From positions 372,001 through 436,000 of the forward strand of contig CAVTXH010000003.1 in the NCBI GenBank assembly GCA_963738625.1: DNA of 64,000 nucleotides. The letters run 5' to 3'. The notes below the pieces were generated by a model. That model saw only the letters and a program-made list of their open reading frames with translations, was not told the origin of the DNA and searched no databases. Of this stretch, positions 44,917 to 54,222 are shown one piece after another. This DNA is from UBA7672 sp963738625. Its GTDB lineage: Bacteria; Pseudomonadota; Alphaproteobacteria; Caulobacterales; Hyphomonadaceae. The number at the start of each line of letters is the position of its first letter. Position 1 is the first letter of the stretch. The position numbers were made by a program, and so were the translations under genes.

Positions 44917-47565
44917 ATGGCGATATCCTGGAGCAGCAAAAGCTTCGTCTACGGCATGATCTTCAGCGGCGCGCTGGTCGCGGCGGCGACCTGTTCGACC
45001 GCGATAAAGTCTGCACAGGAAGGCGGAACGTCTGCCGCATCCACGACGCAGGCCGCCGCCACAGCGTCCCGCATTCGCATTCCTGAATACATGAACGCAG
45101 AGCTGCGCGCGCGCGTCGAAAAGCTCAAGGCCGACCTTGCCGCTGCGGCATCGACGCCGGAAACGGCGGATGCGCGCGCGCTGGTGCTGTTCGACTGGAT
45201 GAACGCCTATGCGATGACCGGGCGCTTCCTGCCGGTCAACATGGCGAGTTCGATCACGCAGATCGCCCTGCCCTCGCCGGCGACGCGCGCGCAATGCGCC
45301 CAGGTCGATTTATTCATTCGCGAGCTGACGCTCTATGAGGAAGAGCCCAATGCGCTCGGGTATGTCACGGCGGACAATGCCGGGCCGTTCGAAGCGGGGA
45401 CGTGGCAGACACTGGTGCAGACCTACACGGTGGGATCGCGGCCGGTGCCGAAAGGCGGCGGCGTGCTGCTGGGCAGGCACTTCCAGTCGAATCAGGGCGT
45501 CTACCAGACCCGGGATCCTTCGGGCGACAATTATGTCAGCGTGCAGGCATCCAATCCGGCGGTGCGGATGCGCGCATCGGTTGCGCCGCTGGCCGGGATG
45601 TTCGGCGGGTTCCGCGGGTCGCAGGACATGCCGTTCTTCGAGGTGATGGAGGGCGAGCTCAAGCCAGGCGACAAGGTTGTCGTCACGATTGGGGACAAAT
45701 CCGGAGGCGGGCGCGGCTTCCGGATGCAGAGCTTCGCCAATGACGGCCTGCGCAACCCGCTCTACGTTTCCTATGGGCCCGGAACACAGCTGATGAGCCT
45801 CAAGCCGGTGCTGTTCTCGGTGTCGGGCGGACCGGTGGCGCGCGTGCGCGGCTTTGCGCCCTCGACGGCGTCGGTCGGCGAGACAGTGACGGTGTCGGTG
45901 CGCGGCGAAGACCGGTGGCGCAACCGGACGACCGGGCCGCAGCCGGCCTATGATGTCATGGTCAATGGCGAGCGGATCTCGCGCATCGCGGCGGGCGACA
46001 GGGCAATCACTCTGCTCGACACGCTGAAATTCGACAGGCCGGGAGTCTATCGCCTCTCCTTCCGGTCGGACGATGGCCGCATCGCCGGAGAAGCCAATCC
46101 GATCTGGGTGCGCGAGGGCAAGCAGGCTGGCATCTACTGGGGCGAGACCCACGCGCATTCGGCATTCGCCGAAGGCCAGGGTTCGATCGATTTCTTCTAT
46201 ACGTTCGGACGGGACGATGCGCGGCTGGATTTCCTCGGCATGTCAGAGCACGACACCTGGATGGACGACTGGGAGTGGGAGCAGCTACGCAGCGCGGCGA
46301 AGCGCTATGACAAGCCCGGCGAATTTGTTCCGTTCCTCGCCTATGAGTGGACCGCGGTGACGACGTTCGGCGGCCACCACAACGTGTTCTTCCGCACGGC
46401 CGAGGGCCGGCAACGGACGCCGATCCAGACCAACCCCACGCTGACGCAGCTCTATGAAGGACTGAAGAAGCGCAACGACCCAAAGGATGTGCTGGTCATC
46501 CCGCACGCCCACCAGACCGGCGAATACCGCATCAGCGACGCCGACGTCGAAAACCTGGTCGAGGTGCTGTCGCTCCACGGCGCGTTCGAATGGTTCGGGC
46601 AGAAATATCTCGAGCAGGGCCATGAAGTGGGCTTCATCGCCGCATCCGACGACCACCTGTCGCATCCCGGCTACGCCGCCGCCAATGGCGGGCTAGGCTA
46701 TCGCAGCGGGTTGGCGGCCGTCGTGGCGCCGGAGAAATCGCGCGACGCGATCTTCGACAGTTTGAAAGCGCGGCGCACCTATGCGACTTCGGGCGAGCGC
46801 ATCATCCTCGACTATGACGTCTCGGGCGGCGGCTTCGGCCAGCGGATCGCCATGACCGACAAGCGCACGGTCAAGCTGCGGGCGATCGGCACCGCCCCGA
46901 TCCGCGAGATCACGATCGTCAAGAACGGTCGGGATGTGTTCACCCAGGACTATCTTGCCGATCCCACAGGCAAGTCGAACCGCATCGCAGTCGAGTTCTT
47001 TTCCGCCACCGACCCGCAAATCCGCGACAATGCCCGGGGCTGGCGGCGCTGGGAGGGAACGCTCACCGTGAAGGGCGCACGAATGGACGGGTTTTCCGCG
47101 CCCGGATTCACGCCAAGCATAAGCGACAAGGTCGAACGCTCCGACAAGCCCGGCGTGCTCAATCTCGACTTCGGCACGCGGGGGGCGACGCAGACCGTCT
47201 ATCTCGACCTCGCCGGCGTCTCAGCCGGCGCCACGATCGAGATCGATGTCCGGGCGGTCCGTGAGACCGGGACGCCGCTTGAGGTCGCGACCTTCCACGA
47301 CTATCCGGCCACGAAGGTCTCGCTGCCGCTCCGAAAAATGAAACAGGGCGTATACGCCGTGGAGACGGCGGGCGCGGTGACGGCGGACCGCATTTCCATA
47401 CGCTCGGTGCGCAAGGACGCCCCGATGGACCAGTCGGTAGAGTGGACCGATCCGGCGCCGGGTCTGCCGGACGACACCTACTATGTCCGCGTCGTGCAGG
47501 CGGACGAGGCGCGGGCCTTCACAAGCCCGGTGTGGGTGGGCGGCTTCTCGCGGAAGACGCAGTGA
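44917..47565 (+). CDS. DUF3604 protein, secreted
   Basis: 882 residues; GGGAGCGG before the ATG. N-terminal hydrophobic segment FVYGMIFSGALVAAATC suggests export; the cysteine does not sit in a good lipobox. A middle beta-rich region (VSVRGEDRWRNRTTGPQPAYDVMVNG) precedes a PHP-like metal-hydrolase region, YWGETHAHSAFAEGQGSIDFFYTFGRDDARLDFLGMSEHD, with further histidines in VIPHAHQTGEY and ASDDHLSHPGY. DUF3604 proteins are thought to be metal-dependent phosphoesterases, but substrates are unknown. Ends nine bases before a convergent HupE/UreJ gene. Confidence 0.85.
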   Translation: MAISWSSKSFVYGMIFSGALVAAATCSTAIKSAQEGGTSAASTTQAAATASRIRIPEYMNAELRARVEKLKADLAAAASTPETADARALVLFDWMNAYAMTGRFLPVNMASSITQIALPSPATRAQCAQVDLFIRELTLYEEEPNALGYVTADNAGPFEAGTWQTLVQTYTVGSRPVPKGGGVLLGRHFQSNQGVYQTRDPSGDNYVSVQASNPAVRMRASVAPLAGMFGGFRGSQDMPFFEVMEGELKPGDKVVVTIGDKSGGGRGFRMQSFANDGLRNPLYVSYGPGTQLMSLKPVLFSVSGGPVARVRGFAPSTASVGETVTVSVRGEDRWRNRTTGPQPAYDVMVNGERISRIAAGDRAITLLDTLKFDRPGVYRLSFRSDDGRIAGEANPIWVREGKQAGIYWGETHAHSAFAEGQGSIDFFYTFGRDDARLDFLGMSEHDTWMDDWEWEQLRSAAKRYDKPGEFVPFLAYEWTAVTTFGGHHNVFFRTAEGRQRTPIQTNPTLTQLYEGLKKRNDPKDVLVIPHAHQTGEYRISDADVENLVEVLSLHGAFEWFGQKYLEQGHEVGFIAASDDHLSHPGYAAANGGLGYRSGLAAVVAPEKSRDAIFDSLKARRTYATSGERIILDYDVSGGGFGQRIAMTDKRTVKLRAIGTAPIREITIVKNGRDVFTQDYLADPTGKSNRIAVEFFSATDPQIRDNARGWRRWEGTLTVKGARMDGFSAPGFTPSISDKVERSDKPGVLNLDFGTRGATQTVYLDLAGVSAGATIEIDVRAVRETGTPLEVATFHDYPATKVSLPLRKMKQGVYAVETAGAVTADRISIRSVRKDAPMDQSVEWTDPAPGLPDDTYYVRVVQADEARAFTSPVWVGGFSRKTQ

Positions 47566-47574
47566 AGCTCGCTG

Positions 47575-48756
47575 TCAGGCGCTGAACGCGATCCGCTCGA
47601 TCAGCCACCAGGCGGCTATGCCGGCTATGGCGAGCGATGCCGGAACGACCACGCGCTGGCGAAACCATGGCTTGTCGCGCGCCCACCCTACCGTCAAGAA
47701 GGCGACGGCGAGGACAGCCACCTGCCCGGCCTCGATCCCGAGGTTGAAGGAGATGAGGGCGAGAGCTTCATCGCCCTGAGGCAGCCCGAGGCGCTCGAGC
47801 GCGCTGGCGAAACCGAGCCCGTGCAGCAGGCCGAAGCCGAACACTGCGGCGATGCGCCAAGGCTGCAGCGCGGGCGAGCGCAGATTGTCGAGCGCGACAA
47901 GGGCGATCGTCGCCGCAATCAGAGGCTCGACGATGATGGCGGGAACCGAGACGAGATCGAAGGCCGCCAGCGCCAGCGTGACCGAGTGGGCCGCCGTGAA
48001 AGCGGTCACTTGCGCGACCAACGGCCGCCAGCGTTGCGCCAGCAGGAAGAGGCCGAGAACGAACAGGATGTGGTCGAGGCCCAGCGGCAGGATGTGCTCG
48101 AAGCCAAGGGCGCCGAACTGCGCCGTGGTCACCAGCCAGAACGGGATGGCGACCAGGACTTCGCCGCGAGCGGCGCCCTCGTGCAGGAGAAACGGGTGGC
48201 TTCGCCCGCCTGGACGCAAGGCTTCGACGACACGGGCGCCGCGCCAGTCCTCAATTGTCAGCAGGGTCTCGGGAAAGGCGTCAGGCGCAACGACGGTGAA
48301 GCTGCCGGCGCGCGGACCCAGACGCCCGCGGAGGATGACCGGAGCGGACGGCCGGGCGTCCTCCGGCGGAACGAGGCCGTCGGCGCGCAACTCGGCGGGA
48401 TCCGGGAACGACACGCTTTCAATGTCGACGACGAGGCCATCAGAGTAGACCTCGACGGCGCCCTTGAGAAACCGGGCGCCTTCGCCGGAAAGACGGGCCA
48501 ACTCAGCGTCGCCGAGCTTCGCCCATCGCTCGCGCGCCTCGGCGGAGAGATGCGCCTGCGGCTCGCCCAAGAGGAAGGCTGCCGTATGGAAATTGAGGGC
48601 GATCTCGAACCCGCCATCCTCGGCGATTGCCGCGCGCGCGACGGCATAGGCGAGATTATGCGCGGCGGCTGGCGCCGTCGACAGAGCCAAGGCGGCGAAC
48701 AATCCTAGCAAGACTCGCCAGACAGTGCAGATAATCGTCACGGCCGCTTTGCGCAA
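47575..48756 (-). CDS. HupE/UreJ-family membrane protein
   Basis: 393 residues as drawn from TTG at 48756; GTG five codons in is an alternative, and neither has a strong ribosome-binding site. Signal peptide ending APAAAHNL, a periplasmic beta domain of about 180 residues, then six or so membrane helices with the family motif FEHILPLGLDHILFVLGLFLLAQRW and FTAAHSVTLALAAFD, ending FGFGLLHGLGFASAL and WWLIERI. HupE/UreJ proteins are metal (nickel or cobalt) permeases; the large N-terminal domain marks the HupE/UreJ-2 branch of unknown substrate. Convergent with DUF3604. Confidence 0.85.
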   Translation of the reverse strand: MRKAAVTIICTVWRVLLGLFAALALSTAPAAAHNLAYAVARAAIAEDGGFEIALNFHTAAFLLGEPQAHLSAEARERWAKLGDAELARLSGEGARFLKGAVEVYSDGLVVDIESVSFPDPAELRADGLVPPEDARPSAPVILRGRLGPRAGSFTVVAPDAFPETLLTIEDWRGARVVEALRPGGRSHPFLLHEGAARGEVLVAIPFWLVTTAQFGALGFEHILPLGLDHILFVLGLFLLAQRWRPLVAQVTAFTAAHSVTLALAAFDLVSVPAIIVEPLIAATIALVALDNLRSPALQPWRIAAVFGFGLLHGLGFASALERLGLPQGDEALALISFNLGIEAGQVAVLAVAFLTVGWARDKPWFRQRVVVPASLAIAGIAAWWLIERIAFSA

Positions 48757-49139
48757 ATGTCAGGGCGTCGCCTGGCTGCGGCGACATCGTGCAGCGAGTG
48801 CAAGCGGAAAATCTCCGGCTTGCTGGTGGGCGCTGATCTTCCGGTCACGTTTCTTTTCAGGTTTTCCCCCGACATGTCGCACACTTTCGACAACGGCGGC
48901 AGACTAGGCTGAAGGGCCGCGCTTTGGCCAGAGCGAACGGCGATGGAGGGCAAGGTCGGGTCATGGTCGCTTGACATGACAGACGGCTGAGCAACTCAAG
49001 AGCCGACGCTCGCCTCCCCCTCGGAACTCGCCTGAAATCCGCCGCAGGCCCCCCCGGGTCGTGAGTACCGCTGTCTTGCCGCCACTGGCATCGGTGTTGG
49101 CGAAAGCCGCCCACAGCTTCGGCGCCGCCACGCTGTCGA
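48757..49139. other. Intergenic stretch, no feature recognised
   Basis: Between the HupE/UreJ gene and the fucosidase end. Open frames here are antisense or without family likeness, and no terminator or box of the FixK type was seen. Confidence 0.5.
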
Positions 49140-50288
49140 CTAACCGCCCCGTATTGCCGCGCCCAACTCCAGAAGCGGCTGCTGCTGCTGGTCAGGAATG
49201 ATGGCGTTCGCCATCGGCCCCGCATTGATAAGCAGATTGCCGCCTCGCGCCGTGACATCGCGATAAAGCGCGATCAACTGCGCGCCTGTCAGGTAGTCCT
49301 CCGTGCGTTCCGCCCGGTTGTAGCCGAAGGCGAGACCGAGCCCGCGGCACGCCTCCCACTTCTTCTCGCCCATGTGCGCGCCCGTGGAGTATTCCACGGT
49401 GCGGAAGTCGCAGTGCAGCGGCGGCGGATTGTCGACCTCGCCGCCGGCTTCCGCGATACGCCCCTTGACCACGGAGTTGAACGCCGCCCGCGCCGAAGGC
49501 TCGCGAAGGCCTTCGAACAGCGAGGTCATGCCCAGCCAGCGATCGTTCACGACCCCATCCGGCACAACTGAATAATAGTCCGCAAACAGCGCCGGCAGAT
49601 CAGCCTCGCTTGGCCAGGCGATGTCGTTCCACAGCACCGAAGGCCGGTAGCGCGCAATCAGTTCGCGAACCTGACTGGCGGCGTAGGAGCGATAGCCGTC
49701 GTCCGTGGGCACGCAAGCCAGCATGTCGCCGAAGTTCGAGATGGGGATGTGACGGAACGTCCAATCGAGGCCGCCGGAATAGTAAAGACCGAAGCGCATC
49801 CCTCTGGCCCGCACCGCTTCCGCCAGCTCGCCGACAAAGTCGCGCTGCGAGGTCCAGCCCGGCATGTGCGGATTGGCAATCGCGCTCGGCCACAGACAGT
49901 AGCCGTCATGGTGCTTGGTCACCAGTACGACGTAGCCGGCGCCGGAGGCCAGAAACAGGTCGGCCCACGCCCCGGCGTCGAACGTGCGAGCCGCGGCCTC
50001 GAAGTCCTCCCGGAACGCGGCGTAGGGGCGCTCGCCATGCACGCGCGCATGGTATTCGGCGGTCGGGCTGCCGGGCACGCGCATCGCGTTCCAGTACCAC
50101 TCGGCGTAGGGCGATATGGCCATCGCCTTGTCGTAGTCGGTGAGGAACAGGTCGGCGATCGACACGCCGCCTGGCGCAAAGGCGGGCACTGCGAACATTC
50201 CCCAGTGGATGAAGATCCCAAGTTGCGGCTTTGCATACCAGTCGGGACACGGGCGTCCGGCGAAGGCGGACAGATCCTCAACCGACAT
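49140..50288 (-). CDS. Alpha-L-fucosidase (GH29)
   Basis: 382 residues from the ATG at 50288, which has GGAGGGA six bases upstream; two earlier in-frame ATGs overlap this signal. GH29 landmarks: PDWYAKPQLGIFIHWGMFAVPAF near the start, YVVLVTKHHDGYCLWPS (active-site His-His), RFGLYYSGGLDW and the nucleophile aspartate in VLWNDIAWP near residue 220; late TARGGNLLINAGP. No signal peptide is evident, so a cytoplasmic enzyme acting on imported fucosides is likely. Somewhat shorter than typical members, which carry an extra C-terminal beta domain. Single gene. Confidence 0.92.
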   Translation of the reverse strand: MSVEDLSAFAGRPCPDWYAKPQLGIFIHWGMFAVPAFAPGGVSIADLFLTDYDKAMAISPYAEWYWNAMRVPGSPTAEYHARVHGERPYAAFREDFEAAARTFDAGAWADLFLASGAGYVVLVTKHHDGYCLWPSAIANPHMPGWTSQRDFVGELAEAVRARGMRFGLYYSGGLDWTFRHIPISNFGDMLACVPTDDGYRSYAASQVRELIARYRPSVLWNDIAWPSEADLPALFADYYSVVPDGVVNDRWLGMTSLFEGLREPSARAAFNSVVKGRIAEAGGEVDNPPPLHCDFRTVEYSTGAHMGEKKWEACRGLGLAFGYNRAERTEDYLTGAQLIALYRDVTARGGNLLINAGPMANAIIPDQQQQPLLELGAAIRGG

Positions 50289-50936
50289 CGACATTCCCTC
50301 CAAGACTGCTGACGCCCACGCTAGCGCAGTCCTTCAAGACCGAGAAACGACGTCATAGTTGTCGGCGTGGATCGAAAACCGTCATCCGCCTTACCCTACG
50401 CAAATCGACAGGAAGTCGCCGGACGCACTCATTCGAGCGCCGGGTCTGATCTCGACACTGCCAGAGGCACCAGGACTGTCGCAGCCATCTTCACGGCTGT
50501 CGCAAGTCATACGACCTCCCCAAAGCCGATCGGCGGCGCTCTCGGCGCGAATCTACTGCGTGCATTGATGCGCGTACACGACTCTCGGAGAGAGGGCTCT
50601 TCCGATGAAGCATCTGGTTTGCTTCCGTTCGTAGCGAGCCTGGCGCTGGCAGCGGACGCCCGGCAAGGCGACGCTCAGCTCACGCCTGAACAGCGCACGG
50701 GTTTTTTCGGGTCGCGACACAAACAAGAACAACCAGCTGAGAAACGGCATCGCTCGCCATTCTGCCGGAACTTGCGAAGCCTTGCCCTAAGATGATCGGG
50801 ACGGATTGATCCCGAAGGCAAAGGGCTCGTCATAAAGGAAGCCTTTCTTGCAGCGAGCGGCCGGCCTCCGGTCGACTGACCTTTGGGAGCTCTGGAAACT
50901 CCGCTCCGCTTCTGGACCGTTCGACTTCGCGATCTC
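50289..50936. other. Intergenic stretch with possible decayed secreted-protein start
   Basis: No intact gene recognised. Around 50605 an ATGAAG start closes after ten codons, but the next frame continues LLPFVASLALAADARQGDAQ-LTPEQRTGFF, which looks like a signal peptide and mature start; a frameshifted secreted gene is possible but unproven. Confidence 0.3.
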
Positions 50937-51977
50937 TCAGCGCACCGCCACCCTGGCTGCCTTCCGTTCCGCTAACCGCGCGCCACCAAGTATGCCGGCC
51001 ATCGCGTAGTTTCCTTCATGGCAGGCATACTCATACACCCCGCCTTTCGGAACATTGAGAGTGTATTCAGCCTTCCAGGGTTGCGTGTAGTGGTTGGGAT
51101 CCGTCACCTCGAACTCGTAGAAGATTTCCGCTTTGCCGATGCGCGTGAAACGCTCGACGATCTTCCCATCCTTCGTCAGCGGGATTGAACTCTCCGACGC
51201 TTGAACAGGGTGAACATTGGCGGTTTCCATCACAAACGTGTCGCCTTCCCACCAACCCACTGAGTCCCCAAGCCAAGGCGTGATTGCGGCAGGTCGGTGA
51301 GCCGCCCGAGCCTCTTTGGCGCTGCCGAATATCGGCACGATCCGCGCGTCGTGGACCATCTCGATGAGCATCAACATGTGAGTTTCGGTCTGCACGAACT
51401 GGTAGGTGTTATTATAGACCGAACCCAGCATGCCGGGGCCGCCCGTGTTGCCGAACCCGATAAGGCATCGCTCCCTTAGCGGGATGTCTTCAGGGCCCTG
51501 ATAGTCACCCTTGCCGCTTGCATATTCCTGGCCGATCTGGCGCTGAACCACCGTGCTCGCCATGCGATCGCGATAGGGGATCCTGCCGTTCGACGGTTCG
51601 ACAATGCCCGAAGCCCTGATCTCGCCTTTGACGACAGAGTAGTGGTCGCCCGGGTCCAGCCAGAAGGCGTTGTACCCGCCTGGATCGTTTGACTTCGGAG
51701 GGGCGGGTGCGTTGGGATCGGTGCGCTTGCTGTCTGCAGCGCGGAACGCGGCAGTGCGGCCTGCGAGCTTGTCCGCCTCTTCACGCGAGAGAACAAGTCC
51801 GGCTTGGCCGGCTGGCCGTTCGAGCGGGGTCAGCGTGCGGCTCGTCCACGTCCCCGTCAGGTCGGCCTTGCCATTCGGCGCACGCGGGATTTCCTGCGCG
51901 CAGGCCCAGCCAGCGGTCGCGACCAGCGCGCCTGACACCACGGCCACAAATCGAGACAGTGCGAACGCGCCAGCCAT
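50937..51977 (-). CDS. Secreted protein of unknown function
   Basis: 346 residues from the ATG at 51977 with GGGAGA at good distance; 137 upstream in-frame codons run through the divergent promoter region and are rejected. Signal peptide ending TAGWACAQEIPRAPNGKADLTGTWTS, so exported and cleaved near residue 24. The G-K-x-D-L-T-G-x-W start and the later DSVGWWEGDTFVMETANV, RFTRIGKAEIFYEFEVTDPNHYTQPWKAEY belong to a family of periplasmic proteins common in bacteria that degrade aromatics and steroids, with no known biochemical role. Divergent from the MDR oxidoreductase of the neighbouring catabolic block. Confidence 0.8.
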   Translation of the reverse strand: MAGAFALSRFVAVVSGALVATAGWACAQEIPRAPNGKADLTGTWTSRTLTPLERPAGQAGLVLSREEADKLAGRTAAFRAADSKRTDPNAPAPPKSNDPGGYNAFWLDPGDHYSVVKGEIRASGIVEPSNGRIPYRDRMASTVVQRQIGQEYASGKGDYQGPEDIPLRERCLIGFGNTGGPGMLGSVYNNTYQFVQTETHMLMLIEMVHDARIVPIFGSAKEARAAHRPAAITPWLGDSVGWWEGDTFVMETANVHPVQASESSIPLTKDGKIVERFTRIGKAEIFYEFEVTDPNHYTQPWKAEYTLNVPKGGVYEYACHEGNYAMAGILGGARLAERKAARVAVR

Positions 51978-52372
51978 TGTTCTCTCCCTCAGTCGCGGAC
52001 TGCTGTTTCTGCTGCCTGCATCGTACACTGCATTCGGGTGTCCGGAACATCCCTCCGGTGGATTAGGCCCAAAGACGGCGGCGACGCGCGCCACCTCCCT
52101 GTCCTTGGCGTTAGGCGAACGCCGTGTTTGGGCCATCTTTCGCCGATTATCTTCCTCCCGCCAGCCCGGCCGGAAACCGACGGAAGCAGTCATCGGAAAA
52201 TCGCGATGCGGATGTTGGTGCGACCGCATGAGGCACGCCGGCGATTTGCGAAGACGTCGAATTCCAGCCTCCAAACCGCGGGAGGCGTCCTGGAATGTCG
52301 CCGATGGACTTCGCGACGGCGGGAGTCCAGCCTCCAGAGAGAGATGGGATCGAGCCAGGGGTAGGGCCTCGA

Positions 52373-53410
52373 ATGACGCAACGTCCAAGCATTACACGGC
52401 GCATCGTACTGGCCTCACAGGCCGTCGGCTTGCCGACGCGGGAGACATTTCGAGTCGAAGAGGCTGTGTTGCCGGCCCTCTCCGAGGGGCAGGTTCTGAC
52501 CCGCACACTCTATTGTTCGGCCGACCCGGGCACGCGCTCGCGCTTGTCCCCGGGCGCAAGCTACGCCCCTCCTTTGCGGATTGGCGACCCAATAGACGGC
52601 TTCGCGATCGGCGAAGTGATCGAGAGCGCAAACACCCGCTTCTCAGTCGGCGACGTCGTGGCCACAGGCGGCGGCTGGGCCGAGCACGCGATCTTCCCTG
52701 GACGCGGCTATATCCAGACGATTCCCCATAGGCGGCTTCCGCTTTCGTACTGGATCGGCGTGCTCGGCGTCCCCGGCATGACAGCATGGTTCGGCCTTAG
52801 GCGCGTCGCTACGTTGAAGTCAGGCGATCGCGTGCTGATCACCTCCGCAGCGGGCCCGGTCGGCGCGACTGCAGCGCAGGTCGCCCGCAAGCTCGGCGCT
52901 TCGCGCGTGGTTGGCACCGCGAGCGGGGCCGGCAAGGCGTCGTGGCTGCGCAACGAAGCGGGACTCGACGCGGTCATCGACTACAAGGCAACAGCAGACC
53001 TCGTGGCCGACCTGAAGGCGGCCAGTCCTGAAGGCTATGACGTGCTGTTCGACAATGTGGGAAATGCAATGATCGACGCCGTCATCCCCCTCCTGCGCCC
53101 TGGGGGCCGTATCGTGATCTCCGGCCAGCTTGCGGACTACAACACTACAGGCGGCAACGTGCCGGGCGTCACCAATACTCGTTACTTCATTGCGAGCCGG
53201 CTTCGCATGGAGGGGCTTGTCGTCTTCGACGACCTCAAGGCCTTTCCCGCAGCACAGGAGGAGCTCGGCGACATGATCGAGCACGGCGAGGTGAAGGTGC
53301 GCGAGCAACGCTATCGCGGCCTTGAAGCGGCGCCGCAGGCATTCATCGATCTTTTTGTCGACAGCGCTTTCGGCCGCCGCATCATCGAGATCAGCGCAGA
53401 AGCAGGTTAA
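52373..53410 (+). CDS. NADP-dependent MDR oxidoreductase (curcumin/prostaglandin-reductase-like)
   Basis: 345 residues from the ATG at 52373. MDR fold without zinc ligands: YCSADPGTRSRLSPGASYAPPLRIGDPIDGFAIGEVIES (the double-bond-reductase substrate loop), the Rossmann motif ITSAAGPVGATAAQVARKLGASRVVGTASG, and GYDVLFDNVGNAMIDAVIPLLRPGGRIVISGQLADYN. It likely reduces activated C=C bonds of enones or related intermediates with NADPH. First gene of a unit with a crotonase and two acyl-CoA-dehydrogenase-family genes, 395 bp from the divergent secreted-protein gene; that gap shows no further feature. Confidence 0.9.
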   Translation: MTQRPSITRRIVLASQAVGLPTRETFRVEEAVLPALSEGQVLTRTLYCSADPGTRSRLSPGASYAPPLRIGDPIDGFAIGEVIESANTRFSVGDVVATGGGWAEHAIFPGRGYIQTIPHRRLPLSYWIGVLGVPGMTAWFGLRRVATLKSGDRVLITSAAGPVGATAAQVARKLGASRVVGTASGAGKASWLRNEAGLDAVIDYKATADLVADLKAASPEGYDVLFDNVGNAMIDAVIPLLRPGGRIVISGQLADYNTTGGNVPGVTNTRYFIASRLRMEGLVVFDDLKAFPAAQEELGDMIEHGEVKVREQRYRGLEAAPQAFIDLFVDSAFGRRIIEISAEAG

Positions 53411-53421
53411 GGACTCACGCC

Positions 53422-54222
53422 ATGAAGCCGGACTTCTCCAGGTATGAGCGCATCGTCGCCACGCGAAACGGACGCATCCTGACGCTCACGCTTACAGCGC
53501 CCACTCCGGTCAACGCGGTTGACGGCGCGATGCACCACGAGCTTTCGCGGGTTTTTCTCGACGCCCAGGACGATCCCGAAAGCGACCTCATCGTCCTGAC
53601 CGGCGCCGGGCGCGCTTTCTGCGCCGGCGGCGACACTGCCTGGTTCAAGACACACATCGAGAACCCGGCTTCCTTCCGCGCGCTTGGCCCCGAGGCGAAA
53701 CGGATTATCACGTCCCTGCTCGACCTAGAAAAGCCGATCCTGTGCAGGCTGAATGGCGCGGCGGCCGGGCTGGGTGCGACCATCGCGCTGATGTGCGATG
53801 TCGTCATCGCGTCCGAAAAGGCGGTGATCGGCGACCCCCATGTCAAGGTTGGCCTTGTTGCAGGCGATGGCGGGGCAATCATATGGCCGCAGCTGATCGG
53901 CTTCGCACGAGCCAAGGAATTGCTCATGACCGGCGAGATGCTGACGGCCGAGCGTGCGCTGGCGCTGGGCCTCGTCAATCATGTCGTGTCTCTCGATCAG
54001 CTCGATTCGAAGGTGGCCGAAGTCGCCGGCAAAATTCTCGCCAACCCAAGATGGGCGGTGCGCTGGACCAAGACGACCGCCAACATTCCGCTACGCGCGC
54101 TCGCCGTCCAACTGCTGGATGCGGCGATGGCCTACGAACTTCTCTCGAACACGCTTGCCGATCGCCGCGAAGCCGTCGCGGCCTTCGTCGAGAAACGGTC
54201 GCCAAACCTGACAGGCGAGTGA
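53422..54222 (+). CDS. Enoyl-CoA hydratase/isomerase (crotonase) family
   Basis: 266 residues, AAGGA before the ATG. Crotonase fold: LTLTAPTPVNAVDGAMHHELSRVF, oxyanion-hole segments GAGRAFCAGGDTAWF and NGAAAGLGATIALMCDVVIAS, then GDPHVKVGLVAGDGGAIIWPQLIGFARAKELLMTGE. The position of the first hydratase glutamate (usually Q-P-E) reads D-P-H, while the second glutamate (in AKELL) is kept, so the reaction may be isomerisation or another crotonase chemistry rather than simple hydration. The stop overlaps the next start. Confidence 0.9.
   Translation: MKPDFSRYERIVATRNGRILTLTLTAPTPVNAVDGAMHHELSRVFLDAQDDPESDLIVLTGAGRAFCAGGDTAWFKTHIENPASFRALGPEAKRIITSLLDLEKPILCRLNGAAAGLGATIALMCDVVIASEKAVIGDPHVKVGLVAGDGGAIIWPQLIGFARAKELLMTGEMLTAERALALGLVNHVVSLDQLDSKVAEVAGKILANPRWAVRWTKTTANIPLRALAVQLLDAAMAYELLSNTLADRREAVAAFVEKRSPNLTGE

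Noticed and set aside
53742..54221. N-terminal extension of the acyl-CoA dehydrogenase frame
   Set aside because: The extra 160 codons lie over the crotonase gene in another frame and have no family likeness; the ATG at 54222 fits the family start.
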